Assembly (NCBI GenBank): GCA_035571515.1
Contig: DATNCQ010000041.1
Span: forward strand, 1-64,000
From: Gp6-AA40 sp035571515
GTDB taxonomy: Bacteria > Acidobacteriota > Vicinamibacteria > Vicinamibacterales > UBA2999
Reading direction: 5' to 3'
DNA length: 64,000 bases
The notes below the pieces were generated by a model. The model saw only the letters and a program-made list of their open reading frames with translations, was not told where the DNA came from and made no database searches. How positions within the stretch are numbered: the stretch's first letter is position 1; every line of letters starts with the position of its first letter. Position numbers and translations under genes: made by a program. Shown here piece after piece: positions 1 through 7,737 of this stretch.

Positions 1-43
1 CGCCCTCGAGCAGGCGGGCGACAAACCGGAGTCGCTCGTCCAT
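1..43 (-). CDS. IS481-family transposase, N-terminal fragment at window edge
   Basis: Only the first 14 codons are inside the window; the gene runs leftward off the edge. The visible start, MDERLRFVARLLEG, matches the opening of DDE transposases of the IS481 family (helix-turn-helix plus rve integrase core) as I know them. An AAGGAG ribosome-binding site lies about 9 bases upstream of the ATG (its complement is at 53-58). The sequence beyond this start looks like an IS terminus. With so few residues the family call is recognition by eye, and intactness cannot be judged. Confidence 0.6.
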   Translation of the reverse strand, partial: MDERLRFVARLLEG

Positions 44-63
44 GACGTGACACTCCTTCCAAG

Positions 64-126
64 GCATGCCCCCTCCCTGAAGGGGGCAAAGTGTCACCCA
101 TCCGCTCGGAATACGCTGTCACCTAA
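64..126. mobile_element. probable terminus of the IS481-like element
   Basis: This non-coding stretch lies just outside the transposase start. It carries two copies of the heptamer TGTCACC (92-98 and 117-123) exactly 25 bases apart, and a small hairpin of GCCCCCT/AGGGGGC (68-74 and 81-87). Repeated TGTCAC-type motifs are what I associate with ends of this IS481 subgroup. The other end is outside the window, so neither the exact boundary nor a target duplication can be shown. Confidence 0.4.
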
Positions 127-168
127 CGCTCAGGAAGGACAGCTCGGTCCACTCCGGAGACTTGCGCG

Positions 169-202
169 GTAGAGGCGGTCCTGGTCTGTGACCCGCCTCT
201 AC
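169..202. repeat. REP-like hairpin downstream of receptor gene
   Basis: GTAGAGGCGGTC (169-180) pairs with GACCCGCCTCTAC (190-202) with one bulge. It sits 14 bases beyond the stop of the leftward receptor gene, so it may also act as a transcription terminator or mRNA stabiliser. There is no T-run. Similar GTAG(G/A)GGCGGG palindromes recur in other intergenic gaps of this window. Confidence 0.6.
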
Positions 203-215
203 CCGCATCCTGCGT

Positions 216-3200
216 CTAGAACGTGTAGCGTAGTCCGAGCTGCATCGTGCGCGGCGCGCCGACGCTGGTCAACTGATTGAACAACGCGCTCGTGCGCTCG
301 TTGAACGGGTTGGCGAAATTGTTGCGATTCGTGACGTTATACAGCTCCCAGTAGACGCCGAACCTGCGAGCCGCGGCACCCAGCCGGAGCTCGTACTGCA
401 GCCGCAGGTTCAGCGCGAGGTAATCGGAATAGCCGGGCATCGAATTGTGGATGGCGTAGCCGTTGGCGTCGACCTCTGACAGGATCGGACGGGTCGCATC
501 GTCGCGCCCTTTCGTCGGGCGGTCAAAGGTGTCGAGGTCGTTGTTCACGTCGTCCCCCACCAGCTCATTCACCGGATTGCCGGTGTAGTACGCGAAGGTC
601 GCCCCGACCGCCAGCCCACGCCCGGCGTCCCAGTTGGCGCCGGCGGTGAACGCGTGTGGAACGTTGACGTTCGTCAGGCCGAAGTCCGCGCGCGGGTTCC
701 GCCCGCTCGTCACGCCGTAATCGTCGTTGACCCGCCGGTCCCAGATGGCAAAGGCATTCCCCGTCATGACATTGACATCGCGCGCGCGGGATTTCGTGTA
801 GCTCACACGGCCGGACCAGCGGTTGGCCAACCGCTTCACCACACCGAGTTCCAGCGCGTAGTAGTCGCTGTCGAAGGCGTCCCGCGTCTGATACTGCAAC
901 ACGCGCCGGAAGTTCACGCCGCGGGCGGCCGCCGGAATCAGCGTGCCCGTCGGATCGAACACCCCGACGCCCAGCCGGGTCACACTGCCGCTGGCATTCA
1001 GCGGCCCTTCGTTGATGTCGATCTTGCCCGTCTGATCGCGGCCGATGTTGCCGACGTAATCGACCGTGAGGGCCACGTTCGGCACGAGCTGGCGCTCCAC
1101 GCCGCCACTCCACGACCATAGGTAGCCCAGCCTCGGGTTCCCGCGGAGGGTGGGGATGTCGGAGAACAGCTGGCCGGCCGCATTCTGGTTGCGCAGGTCC
1201 ACCAGCATCGCCCGGCAGGCGGGGCTGATCTGCGCGCGTCCCTGGCCATCGCCCACCGGATTCAGGCAGACATTCGCCGGCCGCACGCCACGCTGCGACG
1301 CCCGATCGTTTCCGGTATCGAACGAATAGGCCGTCGAGATCACGGAGTTGCCCAGGACGTCGTACATGAACTGGTTCCGCGGCGGCTCGTAGAACTTGCC
1401 GATGCCGCCTCGGAAGACCATCCGGTCGCTGGCGGCATACGCCACGCCAATCCGGGGCGCCAGGGCGTCCTTCGTGTCCGGCACGATGTCCGAGTAGTCG
1501 TACCGCGCGCCGAGGTTCAGCGTCAGCTTGTTCGTCGCACGCCACTTGTCGGAGACGAAGGCGTTGGTTCGCCAGTCCTCGACGTCGAAGAAGGAATCTC
1601 CGACGCGAATCCGGAAGCGGCTCGGATACGTGGCGGGGTCCGCCGGGTCGAACGGCCGGTCGGTCAGGAAGTTGAACTGGCCAAAGGGACCGCCGTTCCC
1701 GGCGGGTGACGTAAAGCTCGTCCCGCCGTAACTACCGGCGCCGAAGCCGAACTTCCACGTGTGATTGCCCGGCGTGAACGTGAACTGCTCGTTCAGCTCG
1801 ATGGTGTTCCAGTAATGCCCCGCGGTGCCAGCCCGCGGCCCCGCCCGGAAACTGGGATGCTGCTGCTGCGCCCCGAAGTCCAGCGGATCTTTGCCGCCCA
1901 GACCGGTAATCTCGTGCGTCTTCGGATTGAACGGATCGCTGTTGAAGTCCGCGTTATAGAGATCGCGGGCCGCCTGCCTCAGGTGCTCGACGGTGCTGCT
2001 CACCCGCAGCTCGTTGAGCATGCGACTGTTGAAAACGGCGGTCCAGTGGGCGCTGTTGATCGTCTCCTTCGCCCGTTCGTAGCGAAAATTCTCTCTCAGG
2101 CTCAGCTCGGCTTCGGCAATTTCGCCGATACCCGTATTCGGGTCCCAGATCGTACGGAAACCGAGGTTATGGTTCGGCGTGATCTGGTAATCCAGCCGCA
2201 CGAAGTACTTGGTGAGGTTGACGTCGTAGACGTCCGAGTAGGACGTCGCCAGCGGCGCCGCTTCAGCGGGAAACTGCAGGTCGAGCGCGTCCTTGAGCCA
2301 CTGTCGCTCGGTGTTGAAGAAGAAGAACGCTTTGTTGCGGACGATCGGACCGCCGATGCTGGCCCCGACGATGTCGTTGCCGCTCTCCGGCTTGGGCCTG
2401 CCGTCCAGCTTCGTGAAGTAGTTCGTGGCGTTGAACCGGTCGTCCTGACCGTAGTAATACGCACTGCCACGGAACTGGTTCGACCCGCTCTTGGTGACCG
2501 CGTTGACGATGGCGCCGGAGGCGCCGCCGTATTCCGCCCCGTAATCGTGCGTCATCACGTTGAACTCGGCGAAGGCGTCGATGGTCATCGAGACCTGCGT
2601 GAACGCGCCCCCGCGGTCGTCCTTGTTATGGACGCCGTCCACCAGGAATAAATTGCTCTGGTCCTCGCGGCCATTGGCGCTGTACGTGGTTCCCTCGAAA
2701 TTCCCGGCGTCCAGTTGCGGCGTGACGCCAGGGATCATCTGCATCAACGACAGCATCTCCCGCCCCTGGGTGGGCAGTCCCTCGATGTCCTCGGTCGTCA
2801 GGCTGCTGCCGAGGGTCGTCTGGGTGACCTCGATGAGCGGGGCTTGCCCTGTCACCGTTACTTGATCGGTCAGCGTCCCGATGGCCATCGTCAACGTGAG
2901 CGTGACCGCCTGCCCGACCAGGATCCTGACGCCTGTGCGTGCCTGCGTCTGAAAGCCCGAGAGCTCGGCCCTCACCGTGTAGACACCCGGTTGCACGGCC
3001 GGGAGCACGAAGCGGCCGGCGGCGTTCGACACCGCCGTTCGAACGAGACCGGTCGATTCTTCTGTAACGGTGACGGCTGCACCCGGCAGTACAGCCCCGG
3101 ACTGATCCACCACGCTGCCGTTGAATTCCGCGGTGGCAGACTGTCCGAACACTGGCACGATGGACAGGACCAACACCGCAGCCACGCTGATCATCCCTGC

Positions 3201-3248
3201 GATCAGCCCGGTTCGGAGACGGTACGCATAGACGTTGCTGTTGCGCAT
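216..3248 (-). CDS. TonB-dependent receptor, Oar-like, with carboxypeptidase-regulatory-like domain
   Basis: Outer-membrane receptor of 1010 residues, probably importing or binding a large substrate using TonB energy. The start at 3248 (MRNSNVYAYRL) is chosen because an AGGGAGG site lies 5-6 bases upstream; a longer in-frame start at 3290 has none. A hydrophobic signal segment ends near 'PVFGQ', followed by an Ig-like/carboxypeptidase-regulatory domain (about residues 36-125, with VVDQSGAVLPGAAVTVT), a plug domain containing 'LFLVDG' and 'SGAIVNAVTKSGSN', and a long beta-barrel ending in the aromatic C-terminus 'LGLRYTF' typical of barrel insertion. This architecture is the Oar-like group expanded in Acidobacteriota. 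The substrate cannot be told from sequence. Confidence 0.93.
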   Translation of the reverse strand: MRNSNVYAYRLRTGLIAGMISVAAVLVLSIVPVFGQSATAEFNGSVVDQSGAVLPGAAVTVTEESTGLVRTAVSNAAGRFVLPAVQPGVYTVRAELSGFQTQARTGVRILVGQAVTLTLTMAIGTLTDQVTVTGQAPLIEVTQTTLGSSLTTEDIEGLPTQGREMLSLMQMIPGVTPQLDAGNFEGTTYSANGREDQSNLFLVDGVHNKDDRGGAFTQVSMTIDAFAEFNVMTHDYGAEYGGASGAIVNAVTKSGSNQFRGSAYYYGQDDRFNATNYFTKLDGRPKPESGNDIVGASIGGPIVRNKAFFFFNTERQWLKDALDLQFPAEAAPLATSYSDVYDVNLTKYFVRLDYQITPNHNLGFRTIWDPNTGIGEIAEAELSLRENFRYERAKETINSAHWTAVFNSRMLNELRVSSTVEHLRQAARDLYNADFNSDPFNPKTHEITGLGGKDPLDFGAQQQHPSFRAGPRAGTAGHYWNTIELNEQFTFTPGNHTWKFGFGAGSYGGTSFTSPAGNGGPFGQFNFLTDRPFDPADPATYPSRFRIRVGDSFFDVEDWRTNAFVSDKWRATNKLTLNLGARYDYSDIVPDTKDALAPRIGVAYAASDRMVFRGGIGKFYEPPRNQFMYDVLGNSVISTAYSFDTGNDRASQRGVRPANVCLNPVGDGQGRAQISPACRAMLVDLRNQNAAGQLFSDIPTLRGNPRLGYLWSWSGGVERQLVPNVALTVDYVGNIGRDQTGKIDINEGPLNASGSVTRLGVGVFDPTGTLIPAAARGVNFRRVLQYQTRDAFDSDYYALELGVVKRLANRWSGRVSYTKSRARDVNVMTGNAFAIWDRRVNDDYGVTSGRNPRADFGLTNVNVPHAFTAGANWDAGRGLAVGATFAYYTGNPVNELVGDDVNNDLDTFDRPTKGRDDATRPILSEVDANGYAIHNSMPGYSDYLALNLRLQYELRLGAAARRFGVYWELYNVTNRNNFANPFNERTSALFNQLTSVGAPRTMQLGLRYTF

Positions 3249-3705
3249 CACGGCCTCCCTGAGGCCCAGAAGGTAGCCAACCGGCAACATGCCTGGGCGG
3301 ACACCTTGCCAGCCACAATGCCATTGAGCCTGCGCGAACTTCCGTTACGCTGCGACGAGCGACTCAGTCACGAGGCGGCAGTATGGCCGGCGTCCGCTGC
3401 CGCGGAAAAGAAGACCACGTGTTGGTATGGATGGAGGAGCGTCCAGAGCGGACGCGGACATACCCGCAGAAGCTTTCGAAGCTGGAGGAGGACGAGAAAA
3501 TGAAGCGGCGAGCGCGTCTCAACATCATGACGAGCAACGTCCGGGCGCCGTGGACAATTTCTATGGTCGCGCCGCCTATACCGTAGGAGTCCCGTTCGCG
3601 TAAGTCAAGTCACGTGATACGAGTGTCCTGAGCACGGACCGATTCTTGTCGGCCCACGAGCACGCCATCGCGCCGTCAGCGTCGAGGGCAGTCCTGCACT
3701 CCCCT
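3249..3705. other. intergenic region, no gene recognised
   Basis: This 457-base gap lies between the leftward receptor gene and the end of the leftward alpha/beta hydrolase gene, so it should hold the receptor promoter. I could not identify a convincing -35/-10 pair. Short open frames exist on both strands (for example 3383-3586, +) but none has a ribosome-binding site or recognisable protein features. Confidence 0.5.
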
Positions 3706-4560
3706 CTAAGTGGTTCGATGCGACAGCAGGAAGCTGCGAACGTGGCGCACCGCCAGCGGAATCTTCGCCGGGGTGTCTTTCCACGGGTACATGCTCAGTT
3801 GACCTTTGGGCGCGAGCATCGCGCTCTCCACCGCGGCGGCGTATGAATGTCCCGCGGTGTCGTCCGGCAGCACGAGTACCGGCGTCTGGCACGTCTTCAC
3901 GAAGTCGCGCGTGACGGTGAACACGAAGTCCGGATTGTTGCGGAACATCCGGGTCAGGAACTGGTCGGCCATCGCCATCGTGATCTCCGGGCGCCGCTTG
4001 ACCAGCGGTTCGGCCCAGCCGGTCTTCTGACTGTCATAGAGGGAGGTCGGCAGCTCCGGCCTGAATCCGACCGGCTGCGCGGGCACGGCCGCGACCACGC
4101 GATTGGGCGCGCGCTTCATGAGGTTCCAGATGAACGGCCCCGCAATGCAGAAGCCGAGCACCATGAACTTGTCGATCCCGAGGTGATCCATCAGACCGAT
4201 GTGGTCGTCGGTATAGGAATCCCACGGCCGATTGACCTCCAGCGGTCCGGTCGACTGGCCCTCGGCGTTACGCAGGTCCGCGTAGATCAGGCGGAACTCT
4301 CCCTTGAGCGCGTCGATCGTATTGAAGGGATTGCCGCCGCGGATAGCGCCGATCGTCGAGCCGTTCAACCCGCCGCCCGCGATGAGCAGGAGCGGGAAGC
4401 CCGAGCCGGTTTCCTCGTAGTGGATGCGAACGTTTCCCTTCTGGTAGAAGCGTCCGCCTTCTGTGTTCCCGCCCTGCTGCGCGAGCACTGACGGCGTGGC
4501 GGCGACCGCCGCTGCAGCCGCGCCGGCCTTCAGCAGCTTGCGTCTGATCGGATCGACCAT
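3706..4560 (-). CDS. Tat-exported alpha/beta hydrolase with cysteine in the nucleophile elbow
   Basis: A 284-residue alpha/beta-hydrolase-fold protein. The start at 4560 (MVDPIRRKLLKAG) gives a twin-arginine signal, with RRKLLK followed by an alanine-rich hydrophobic stretch ending 'SVLAQ'. The oxyanion-loop region 'LLLIAGGG' is near residue 60. The nucleophile elbow reads GFCIAG, with Cys138 where most family members have Ser. An acid candidate is in 'LVLPDDTAG'. The usual C-terminal 'GH' catalytic His is not obvious: the region before 'VRSFLL' reads WKDTPAKIP. Dienelactone hydrolases use Cys, but this protein resembles epoxide-hydrolase/haloperoxidase-type members more in overall layout. 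Substrate unknown; activity is uncertain. Confidence 0.82.
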   Translation of the reverse strand: MVDPIRRKLLKAGAAAAAVAATPSVLAQQGGNTEGGRFYQKGNVRIHYEETGSGFPLLLIAGGGLNGSTIGAIRGGNPFNTIDALKGEFRLIYADLRNAEGQSTGPLEVNRPWDSYTDDHIGLMDHLGIDKFMVLGFCIAGPFIWNLMKRAPNRVVAAVPAQPVGFRPELPTSLYDSQKTGWAEPLVKRRPEITMAMADQFLTRMFRNNPDFVFTVTRDFVKTCQTPVLVLPDDTAGHSYAAAVESAMLAPKGQLSMYPWKDTPAKIPLAVRHVRSFLLSHRTT

Positions 4561-4684
4561 ACGTCCTCCGTTGGCCCGGACTATAGCGCACTCGCGGCAC
4601 TCTCGACTGAGCCGCAGCACGGGGCACGCTGAGCGTGGACGCGAATGGACCTCTTCGCCGCTCGTGGCTCTCGCTCCGTACGAG

Positions 4685-4976
4685 CTACGGGGCTGGTGCT
4701 CCCCGTCCCGCCGCTCCTCCTCGTCCCCCGCGCGCGCCTTGGGGTCTCTGTCGCGCGGGCGAGGCCTCGGGAATGCCGTACATGTTCATGTAGTTGTCGG
4801 GGTATCGCACGGGTCTTCCCTCTGCATCGAGAAACCGCGGCCCGAATCGCTGGCTGTGCGGGCAGATTGACCGTGAAACGGTCCTGCCGGCTCGGCTACT
4901 CCACCCACTCCTGCGCAAAAGCCGGCGCTGACGTCAGGAGCACGGCCGCCGCAATCGTCAGTTGGCGCAAGCGCAT
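4685..4976 (-). pseudogene. decayed exported-protein gene (nonsense codon plus internal deletion)
   Basis: The leftward frame from the ATG at 4976 encodes a clean signal peptide (MRLRQLTIAAAVLLTSAPAF, then AQEWVE) and then meets TAG. Reading through, the same frame continues PSRQDRFTVNLPAQPAIR. Sense then shifts to another frame, FLDAEGRPVRYPDNYMNMYG, which continues to a Gly/Arg/Ala-rich tail and stop at 4685. From memory, a family of exported acidobacterial and proteobacterial proteins starts with '(E)WVEY.SRQDRFTVNFP' and ends with 'FLDE.G..VRY..YY.N'. The two pieces are its beginning and end, with the middle (roughly 100 or more residues) missing. Inference: one nonsense mutation plus an out-of-frame internal deletion. 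Confidence 0.72.
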
Positions 4977-5118
4977 GCTGCTCTCCGTTGAACAAAGGGT
5001 GGGTGATTATAGGTCGGCGGAAACGGCGGGTTCGCAGGCTGATCACGCACGATCCGGCGGCGTCGGAGAGATACAATCAAGCGCCACTGCAAATCGATGT
5101 TCCGAGGGAGTTCCCACG

Positions 5119-6006
5119 ATGCGAACGTCTTTGTTGGTCTCGATTGTCGGCGTGCTGCTCGCGGCGCTCGTTTTCGCGGACGCCTTTGCGCAGAACACTG
5201 CGCAGCAGACCTGGCCTGACGCCGTTGCGGTCCGCCCGCGCGTCGCCGAGAAAGACAAGCGGCCGGCGCCCCGCCGCAGCCTTGCCGGGACGTGGGGCTT
5301 CATCGAAGGAAAGCGGCAGCTGGTCAACCAGGCGTCGGGCGTGCAGCTCAAGCCAAACAACGGCAGACCCGAAAACCAGCTCCCGTATACGCCGCATGGC
5401 CTCGAGCTGTACCGCTCGCATAAAGGTCTCGAGGGCGCCGACGCCGTTCCGCCCGCGCAGACGAACGACCCGAGAGTGCGCTGCGAGCCCCTGGGATTCC
5501 CACGCCACAATCATTACGATCTCGGGGTCCAGATTCTTCAGGACGAGTACAAGATTGCCGTCCTCTACCAGTACGACAACCGGTGGCGGGTCATCTGGAC
5601 CGACGGACGGCCGCTTCCGAAACCGACCGACGGCGGTGTCGAAGTGGACGGGAAATTCCGCGAAGCGCGCTGGTTCGGGTACTCCGTCGGCAAATGGATC
5701 GACGACCACACGCTCGAGGTCCACACGGTCGGGACGATGCCGGAAGATCGCGTATGGCTCGACAACACCGGCCGTCCAATCAGCGACCACGCGCACATCA
5801 CGGAGACCCTGCGGCGGCTGGACTACGACACGCTCGAGTGGTCGGAGACGATCGACGATCCGACGGTGTATTCGCGGCCGTGGCAGACCATGAAGCTGCC
5901 GCTCGGGCTGCAGGATCCCCGCACGGATGTCATGACGCGCTACTGTTCTCCGAAGGAAATCGACGACTACAACAAGATTTACGGCAACGGCGTGAGCGCC
6001 AGGTAA
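5119..6006 (+). CDS. exported protein of unknown function, acidobacterial paralogue family
   Basis: A 295-residue protein with a signal peptide (MRTSLLVSIVGVLLAALVF, cleavage near 'DAFAQ'). The ATG at 5119 has a GGGAG site 9 bases upstream. Recurrent elements include 'RSLAGTWGF', 'RCEPLGFPR', 'VIWTDGRPLP', 'WFGYSVGKWIDDHTLEVHTVG' (beta-rich), 'LRRLDYDTLEWSETIDDPTVYSRPW' and 'YC...EIDDYNK'. The same scaffold (TDGR-P, GYSVG-W--D-TL-V-T, DP-Y-RPW, C-H/C-S) is found in two further genes here, at 19242 and 38599. It is followed after 26 bases by a DUF6152 gene, and these two families often travel together. No enzymatic motif recognised. Confidence 0.8.
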   Translation: MRTSLLVSIVGVLLAALVFADAFAQNTAQQTWPDAVAVRPRVAEKDKRPAPRRSLAGTWGFIEGKRQLVNQASGVQLKPNNGRPENQLPYTPHGLELYRSHKGLEGADAVPPAQTNDPRVRCEPLGFPRHNHYDLGVQILQDEYKIAVLYQYDNRWRVIWTDGRPLPKPTDGGVEVDGKFREARWFGYSVGKWIDDHTLEVHTVGTMPEDRVWLDNTGRPISDHAHITETLRRLDYDTLEWSETIDDPTVYSRPWQTMKLPLGLQDPRTDVMTRYCSPKEIDDYNKIYGNGVSAR

Positions 6007-6032
6007 ACCGAGCCGGAAATGGAGACCTCACC

Positions 6033-6452
6033 ATGAGAAACAGAGTGGTCATCGTCGTCGGTGTGGCCATCGGCCTTGTGATGACCGTTTCGCTCCTCGC
6101 CCATCACTCTTCGTCGACGCTGTATACCGAAAAGACCGTGACGATGAAGGGAACCGTCAAGATGTGGCGCTGGTCGAATCCACACTGCCTGCTGTCGCTC
6201 GACGTCAAGGGAGAAGACGGCCAGGTGGTGGAGTGGCTCGCTGAAACCCAGGCGCCGAACACCGCGGCGACCGAAGGCTATCGCGCGAAATCGTTCACCC
6301 CCGGCGACGAAGTGACGGTGACAGTGCGGCCAGCCGCCAATGGCCGGCCCTACGGCCTCCTCTCGCAGGCCGTCCTGGCGGACGGTACAAAGGTCGGCAC
6401 CCTCGCCGTTGACGGAGGCCGCGGCCGCGGCCGCGGCGAGCCCGCGCAGTAA
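6033..6452 (+). CDS. DUF6152 family exported protein
   Basis: A 139-residue protein. It has an N-terminal signal (MRNRVVIVVGVAIGLVMTVS) followed directly by 'LLAHHSSSTLYTE'; the His-His pair just after the cleavage region is a hallmark of this family. The core 'VTMKGTVKMWRWSNPHCLLSLDVK' and 'PGDEVTVTVRPAANG' suggest a small beta-barrel/OB-like fold, and the C-terminus is a Gly-Arg repeat tail. GGAG lies upstream of the ATG. It is 26 bases downstream of the exported paralogue gene, probably in one operon. Function unknown; a periplasmic accessory or metal-binding role would be speculation based on the His-His pair. Confidence 0.85.
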   Translation: MRNRVVIVVGVAIGLVMTVSLLAHHSSSTLYTEKTVTMKGTVKMWRWSNPHCLLSLDVKGEDGQVVEWLAETQAPNTAATEGYRAKSFTPGDEVTVTVRPAANGRPYGLLSQAVLADGTKVGTLAVDGGRGRGRGEPAQ

Positions 6453-6544
6453 CTCGAGCGGTCTTCTGGTAGCCGTGACGCCGCGCGAACGTCTGTAAGG
6501 GCATCACGCTCGTCGTCCGCGGCTCGATTCGGCGCTGGTCTAAC

Positions 6545-7054
6545 ATGGCTGCGATGCGCGACGGGCTGGTGCGCGGCATCGGACTGGCGCTTGCGGCGGG
6601 CTATGCGGCCTTCATCGCCTGGCTCTACGTCCAGGTGCCGCAGAGCGCCGCGGAGATCACCGGAGGACTGTCGGCGAGCATCGGGTCGTACCGCATCGAC
6701 GCGCAGGCCTTCGACGATGGCGTGCAGTTCTTCCGGCGCGACGAGTTCGCGGCGGCCAGGACCGCCTTCGAGCGCGCCGACCCGGCGCGCCAGGACGCGC
6801 GGACGCAGTTCTACATCGCCTACAGCTATTACCGCCAGGGGTGGGGCCGCTTCTACCAGGATGATCAACTGTTCGCGCAGGGGCTCGAGGCGGTCAACCG
6901 CGCGATCGCCCGCGCGCCCGGCGGCAGAATCCGGGTGGACGATCCCGGGCTGCAGATGAGAAGCGGAGAGGAGTTGAAGGCGGAGCTCGAAGGCGGCCTT
7001 CGGCGCGATCCCTCCGATTTCAATCCGGCCAGGGTCCTGAGGTCGCGCAAATGA
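6545..7054 (+). CDS. membrane-anchored TPR-like protein of unknown function
   Basis: A 169-residue protein with an N-terminal transmembrane anchor (residues about 7-27, GLVRGIGLALAAGYAAFIAW) followed by a periplasmic helical part. 'QAFDDGVQFFRRDEFAAARTAFERADPA' and 'TQFYIAYSYYRQGWGRFYQDDQLFAQGLEAVNRA' fit one to two tetratricopeptide-type helix pairs. Its stop overlaps the start of the next membrane gene (ATGA), so the two are translationally coupled and probably act together. I do not recognise a named family. Confidence 0.72.
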   Translation: MAAMRDGLVRGIGLALAAGYAAFIAWLYVQVPQSAAEITGGLSASIGSYRIDAQAFDDGVQFFRRDEFAAARTAFERADPARQDARTQFYIAYSYYRQGWGRFYQDDQLFAQGLEAVNRAIARAPGGRIRVDDPGLQMRSGEELKAELEGGLRRDPSDFNPARVLRSRK

Positions 7055-7728
7055 CCGCCACGCGCGAAGCGATCGCGCTCCCGCTCGTGTTCCTCACGGT
7101 GGCGCTCTTCGGCGGCCTGCGCATCGCGGATGGCGTGGCGCTGCTGCCGCCGCCGCTCTTCGCACTCGTGCTGGCGGTGCTCCTGCTCGGCCTCCTCGTG
7201 CGATGCGGCGCGCTCGCGCCCGAGCGGCTGATGCACACGTCCCGCTCCATGCTCGCCAATCTGAACGGCCTGGTCGTCATGCTGGCGGCGTTTCTCGCCT
7301 CGGCGCAGGCGTTCAACGTCGCGACGCCCGAGTCGGGCGCGCCGCGTGTGCTGTTCAACCTGGTCTTTCTCATCCTCCTCGCCAATACGATCGCCGCCTC
7401 GTCCGATCGCATCCGCGTCTTGCGCAGCCTGCTCGTGATCTTCGGCTCCGCGTTCGTCGTGAAGTTCATCGTCCTCTCGGCGCTGTCACGCCCAGCGGAG
7501 GGCATCGCGGCACGGGCGCTGCAGGTGCTGTTCGAAGGGGTCACGCTTGGCTCGGTCACACAGCAGGCCTTCGGCCCCGCGACCGGCTACGTCGCGTTCG
7601 GCACGCTGATGCTGTACTTCTTCGGCCTGGTCTTGCTGCCGCCGGCGGGCAGGGGAGGACTGACGTCAACCGCCTCCTACACGACGAGCCTCGACACGAA
7701 CAGGGAAGGGAACAACCTGGAAGAGTGA
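7051..7728 (+). CDS. integral membrane protein of unknown function
   Basis: A 225-residue polytopic membrane protein. Hydrophobic segments are near residues 8-28, 35-55, 70-90, 103-120, 128-148 and 185-205, giving about six predicted helices, with a polar C-terminal tail rich in Ser, Thr and Asn. It is coupled to the upstream TPR-like gene by a 4-base ATGA overlap. No transporter or enzyme signature was seen. The neighbouring leftward gene converges 10 bases after its stop. Confidence 0.75.
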   Translation: MTATREAIALPLVFLTVALFGGLRIADGVALLPPPLFALVLAVLLLGLLVRCGALAPERLMHTSRSMLANLNGLVVMLAAFLASAQAFNVATPESGAPRVLFNLVFLILLANTIAASSDRIRVLRSLLVIFGSAFVVKFIVLSALSRPAEGIAARALQVLFEGVTLGSVTQQAFGPATGYVAFGTLMLYFFGLVLLPPAGRGGLTSTASYTTSLDTNREGNNLEE

Positions 7729-7737
7729 GACGCCAAC

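Noticed and set aside
3383..3586. Small rightward open frame (67 codons) in the gap before the alpha/beta hydrolase
   Set aside because: No ribosome-binding site, no recognisable motif and highly charged composition; not distinguishable from chance.
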